DNA of 64,000 nt from Paenibacillus cellulosilyticus (GTDB taxonomy: Bacteria > Bacillota > Bacilli > Paenibacillales > Paenibacillaceae). Below are positions 62,482-64,000 of the stretch, piece by piece. The stretch lies in NCBI RefSeq assembly GCF_003182255.1, contig NZ_QGTQ01000014.1, forward strand, positions 62,001 to 126,000. Direction: 5' to 3'. The notes under the pieces were generated by a model that did no database searches, had not been told where the DNA came from, and saw nothing but the letters and a program-made list of their open reading frames with translations. Made by a program: the position numbers and the translations under genes. Position 1 is the first letter of the stretch, and each line of letters opens with the position of its first letter.

Positions 62482-63072
62482 ATGACCGTTACCGATCGAC
62501 ATGAGTTGTCTGCACGATGGCTTATAACAGAAGCGTTTACTGCTCTGCTGTCTGCAATGCCCTTCGAGAAGATATCGGTGCACGCAATCGTTCATAAAGC
62601 GGGCATCAGCCGCTCGACTTTTTATTTGCATTATCAAGATAAATTCGATCTGCTTGAGCAGATGACAGAATCGATTACGGGTCAGCTTCTAGCTGTCTAT
62701 GAGGCGAGAATGACGGAAGAACAACTGCAGACCGTCAAGGCTTATGAGGGACAAATCCCGATACCAGCCACGGTTATCATCTGTGACCATATACGCAACC
62801 ATGAACGTTTCTATCGGAATCGGTTCCAGGATCCTCGTTTCACGAGCTGGTTGAATAATGAGCTGCTGGAGCGATTCCAGCGCATTTATGAGAATGACGC
62901 ACAAGCCGCTTTCGCCGCAGGCGGAACGCTTGCCTATATGGGACGCTGGCTGCTGAATGGGTTGCCTGGCACCTCGCTTGAGAGCGCACAACAGCTGTGC
63001 AGGTTAGCTATGTTATCGCTGTCCGATGGACATGCGTGGAAAGAGCCAACAATCGATACGATGAAGGTCTAA
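62482..63072 (+). CDS. TetR/AcrR-family regulator
   Basis: 196 aa. N-terminal HTH (~10-60: AFTALLSAMPFEKISVHAIVHKAGISRSTFYLHYQDKFDLLEQM), then a helical ligand/dimer domain with a conserved aromatic region (HERFYRNRFQDPRFTSWLNNELLERF). It likely represses itself and the divergent SDR gene. SD AAGGAGG, 12 nt from ATG. Confidence 0.92.
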   Translation: MTVTDRHELSARWLITEAFTALLSAMPFEKISVHAIVHKAGISRSTFYLHYQDKFDLLEQMTESITGQLLAVYEARMTEEQLQTVKAYEGQIPIPATVIICDHIRNHERFYRNRFQDPRFTSWLNNELLERFQRIYENDAQAAFAAGGTLAYMGRWLLNGLPGTSLESAQQLCRLAMLSLSDGHAWKEPTIDTMKV

Positions 63073-63095
63073 AAAACAAATGGGGGAGCAGTTGA

Positions 63096-63791
63096 ATGAC
63101 GAAGCGAACGACAATCTTGATTGCAGATGACGAGACCGAAATTGCCGATCTCATCGCGATCCATCTAGGCAACGAGGGCTATCAGACGATTAAGGTGTTT
63201 GATGGCGAGTCGGCGGTCCGCGCCATACAATCGCAGCCGATCGATCTGGCGATACTCGATATTATGATGCCGAAGCTCGACGGGCACGAAGTGACGCGTA
63301 TGATACGGGAGAAGTATGCGCTGCCGATTATTTTTCTAAGTGCGAAGACTTCTGATATGGACAAAATAACCGGACTCATTATCGGTGCCGACGATTATAT
63401 GACTAAGCCGTTTAACCCGATGGAGCTGGTCGCCCGCGTGAAGGCGCAGCTGCGCCGCTCATCGATGCTGATGAATCAGCAGCCGCAGGGAGTCAGCCCC
63501 GTGCTCGAAGCGGGTGGGCTGAAGATTGACTCGGACAAGCGAATCGTTCTCGTCTACGGACGCAATGTCGAGTTGACGCCGAAGGAGTTCGACATTCTCC
63601 ATCTGCTGGCGAGCCATCCGAATAAAGTGTTCAGTGCGGACAATCTTTTTGCCCAGGTATGGGGTGAATCGTACTTCGAAGGCGGCAACACCGTCATGGT
63701 GCATATCCGTACGCTGCGGAAGAAGCTTGGCGAGGATAAAGACCAGTTCATTAAGACGGTTTGGGGAGTAGGGTATAAGTTCAATGGATAG
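63096..63791 (+). CDS. OmpR-family response regulator (VanR-like)
   Basis: 231 aa. Receiver ~5-118 (D11/D12, phospho-acceptor D55 in LAILDIMMP, K in MTKPFNP); OmpR winged helix ~135-230 (ELTPKEFDILHLLASHPNKVFSADNLF; MVHIRTLRKKLGED). The next gene starts 8 bp inside its end and is the partner kinase. The cue is unknown; VanR-like systems often answer to cell-wall stress. Confidence 0.93.
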   Translation: MTKRTTILIADDETEIADLIAIHLGNEGYQTIKVFDGESAVRAIQSQPIDLAILDIMMPKLDGHEVTRMIREKYALPIIFLSAKTSDMDKITGLIIGADDYMTKPFNPMELVARVKAQLRRSSMLMNQQPQGVSPVLEAGGLKIDSDKRIVLVYGRNVELTPKEFDILHLLASHPNKVFSADNLFAQVWGESYFEGGNTVMVHIRTLRKKLGEDKDQFIKTVWGVGYKFNG

Positions 63792-64000
63792 CATCTTCCG
63801 CAGCTTCCGAGCAAGAATGCTCATGTTATTCGGGCTGAGCATGTCATTATCGGGCCTAGTGACTTATATCCTCTATAAAATTCTCCAGTCCTATTACAAT
63901 GATCGAATCCGCTACCCGGGAGATACGACTGTATTTTATCGGCAGATCATTGCGCATATTGGAGACTTCAATTTCTTCTTAATCGCCTTCATTCCGCTTG
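63784..64000 (+). CDS. Sensor histidine kinase, N-terminal part (cut by window end)
   Basis: 72 codons are visible from ATG 63784, overlapping the regulator's stop. RSFRARMLMLFGLSMSLSGLVTYILYKILQ is the first membrane helix, a short extracellular loop follows and a second helix begins at FNFFLIAFIPL. The two-helix, short-loop layout fits intramembrane-sensing kinases of the VanS type. The kinase domain lies beyond the window. Confidence 0.8.
   Translation, partial: MDSIFRSFRARMLMLFGLSMSLSGLVTYILYKILQSYYNDRIRYPGDTTVFYRQIIAHIGDFNFFLIAFIPL

Overview
The window reads as chromosome of a spore-forming, Gram-positive member of the Paenibacillaceae (Paenibacillus/Cohnella type). The support is a GerA-type germinant receptor operon, S-layer-homology (SLH) anchored surface proteins, T-box and TPP leader RNAs, AGGAGG-type ribosome binding sites, Fur and CcpA-type operators, YesM/YesN-type two-component systems next to sugar ABC transporters, and bacillithiol genes. 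I saw no prophage, CRISPR array, rRNA or tRNA gene.

Layout. 1-3.5 kb: a Btr-like AraC regulator (cut by the window edge), a hotdog thioesterase, and a divergent GH2 glycosidase behind a promoter with paired palindromic operators. 3.6-8.8 kb: a heme-acquisition locus with a 1,184-aa NEAT/FIVAR/SLH surface protein, a small secreted NEAT-like protein and a divergent HssR-like response regulator; the two divergent promoters each carry a near-consensus Fur box. 8.8-13.8 kb: a TPP-riboswitch operon for thiamine pyrimidine salvage (ylmB-tenA-thiZ-thiX-thiY), interrupted by a MITE-like repeat before thiY. 13.8-17.6 kb: GerA-type receptor genes (A, B and C subunits). 17.7-22.2 kb: katG, gpmA and an FAD oxidoreductase.

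22.4-43.5 kb is a polysaccharide-use island. Module 1 is a lipoprotein, two permeases, a YesM kinase, a YesN regulator, an (alpha/alpha)6-barrel glycosidase and a GH43. Next comes a cell-surface GH10 xylanase with SLH anchors whose frame is broken by a one-base deletion. Module 2 is a YesN regulator, a YesM kinase, an LplA-like lipoprotein and two permeases. Cre-type (CcpA) sites sit before most transcription units and before the GH5 enzyme at 57.6 kb, so carbon repression probably ties them together.

43.6-64 kb: argS behind a T-box; a second Fur-linked siderophore locus (Btr-like regulator, binding lipoprotein, esterase) lacking permease genes; a 17-bp minisatellite grown from a terminator; an unfamiliar nuclease-fold/winged-helix gene behind a leader terminator; yojF-bshB2; glnS behind a T-box with a CAA specifier; an MmyB-type regulator with a divergent drug exporter; a CYTH protein; a secreted GH5 with a ricin-type lectin domain; an SGNH esterase; a divergent SDR/TetR pair; and a response regulator with the start of its kinase.

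The least explained structure is a dispersed intergenic element present three times (50351, 51761, 61259). Each copy has four copies of a CTAACGGTTGC-based arm, two direct and two inverted, at offsets of 0, 48-50, 122-124 and 172-174 bp. I do not recognise it as a named family. All calls come from reading the sequence; no database search was run.
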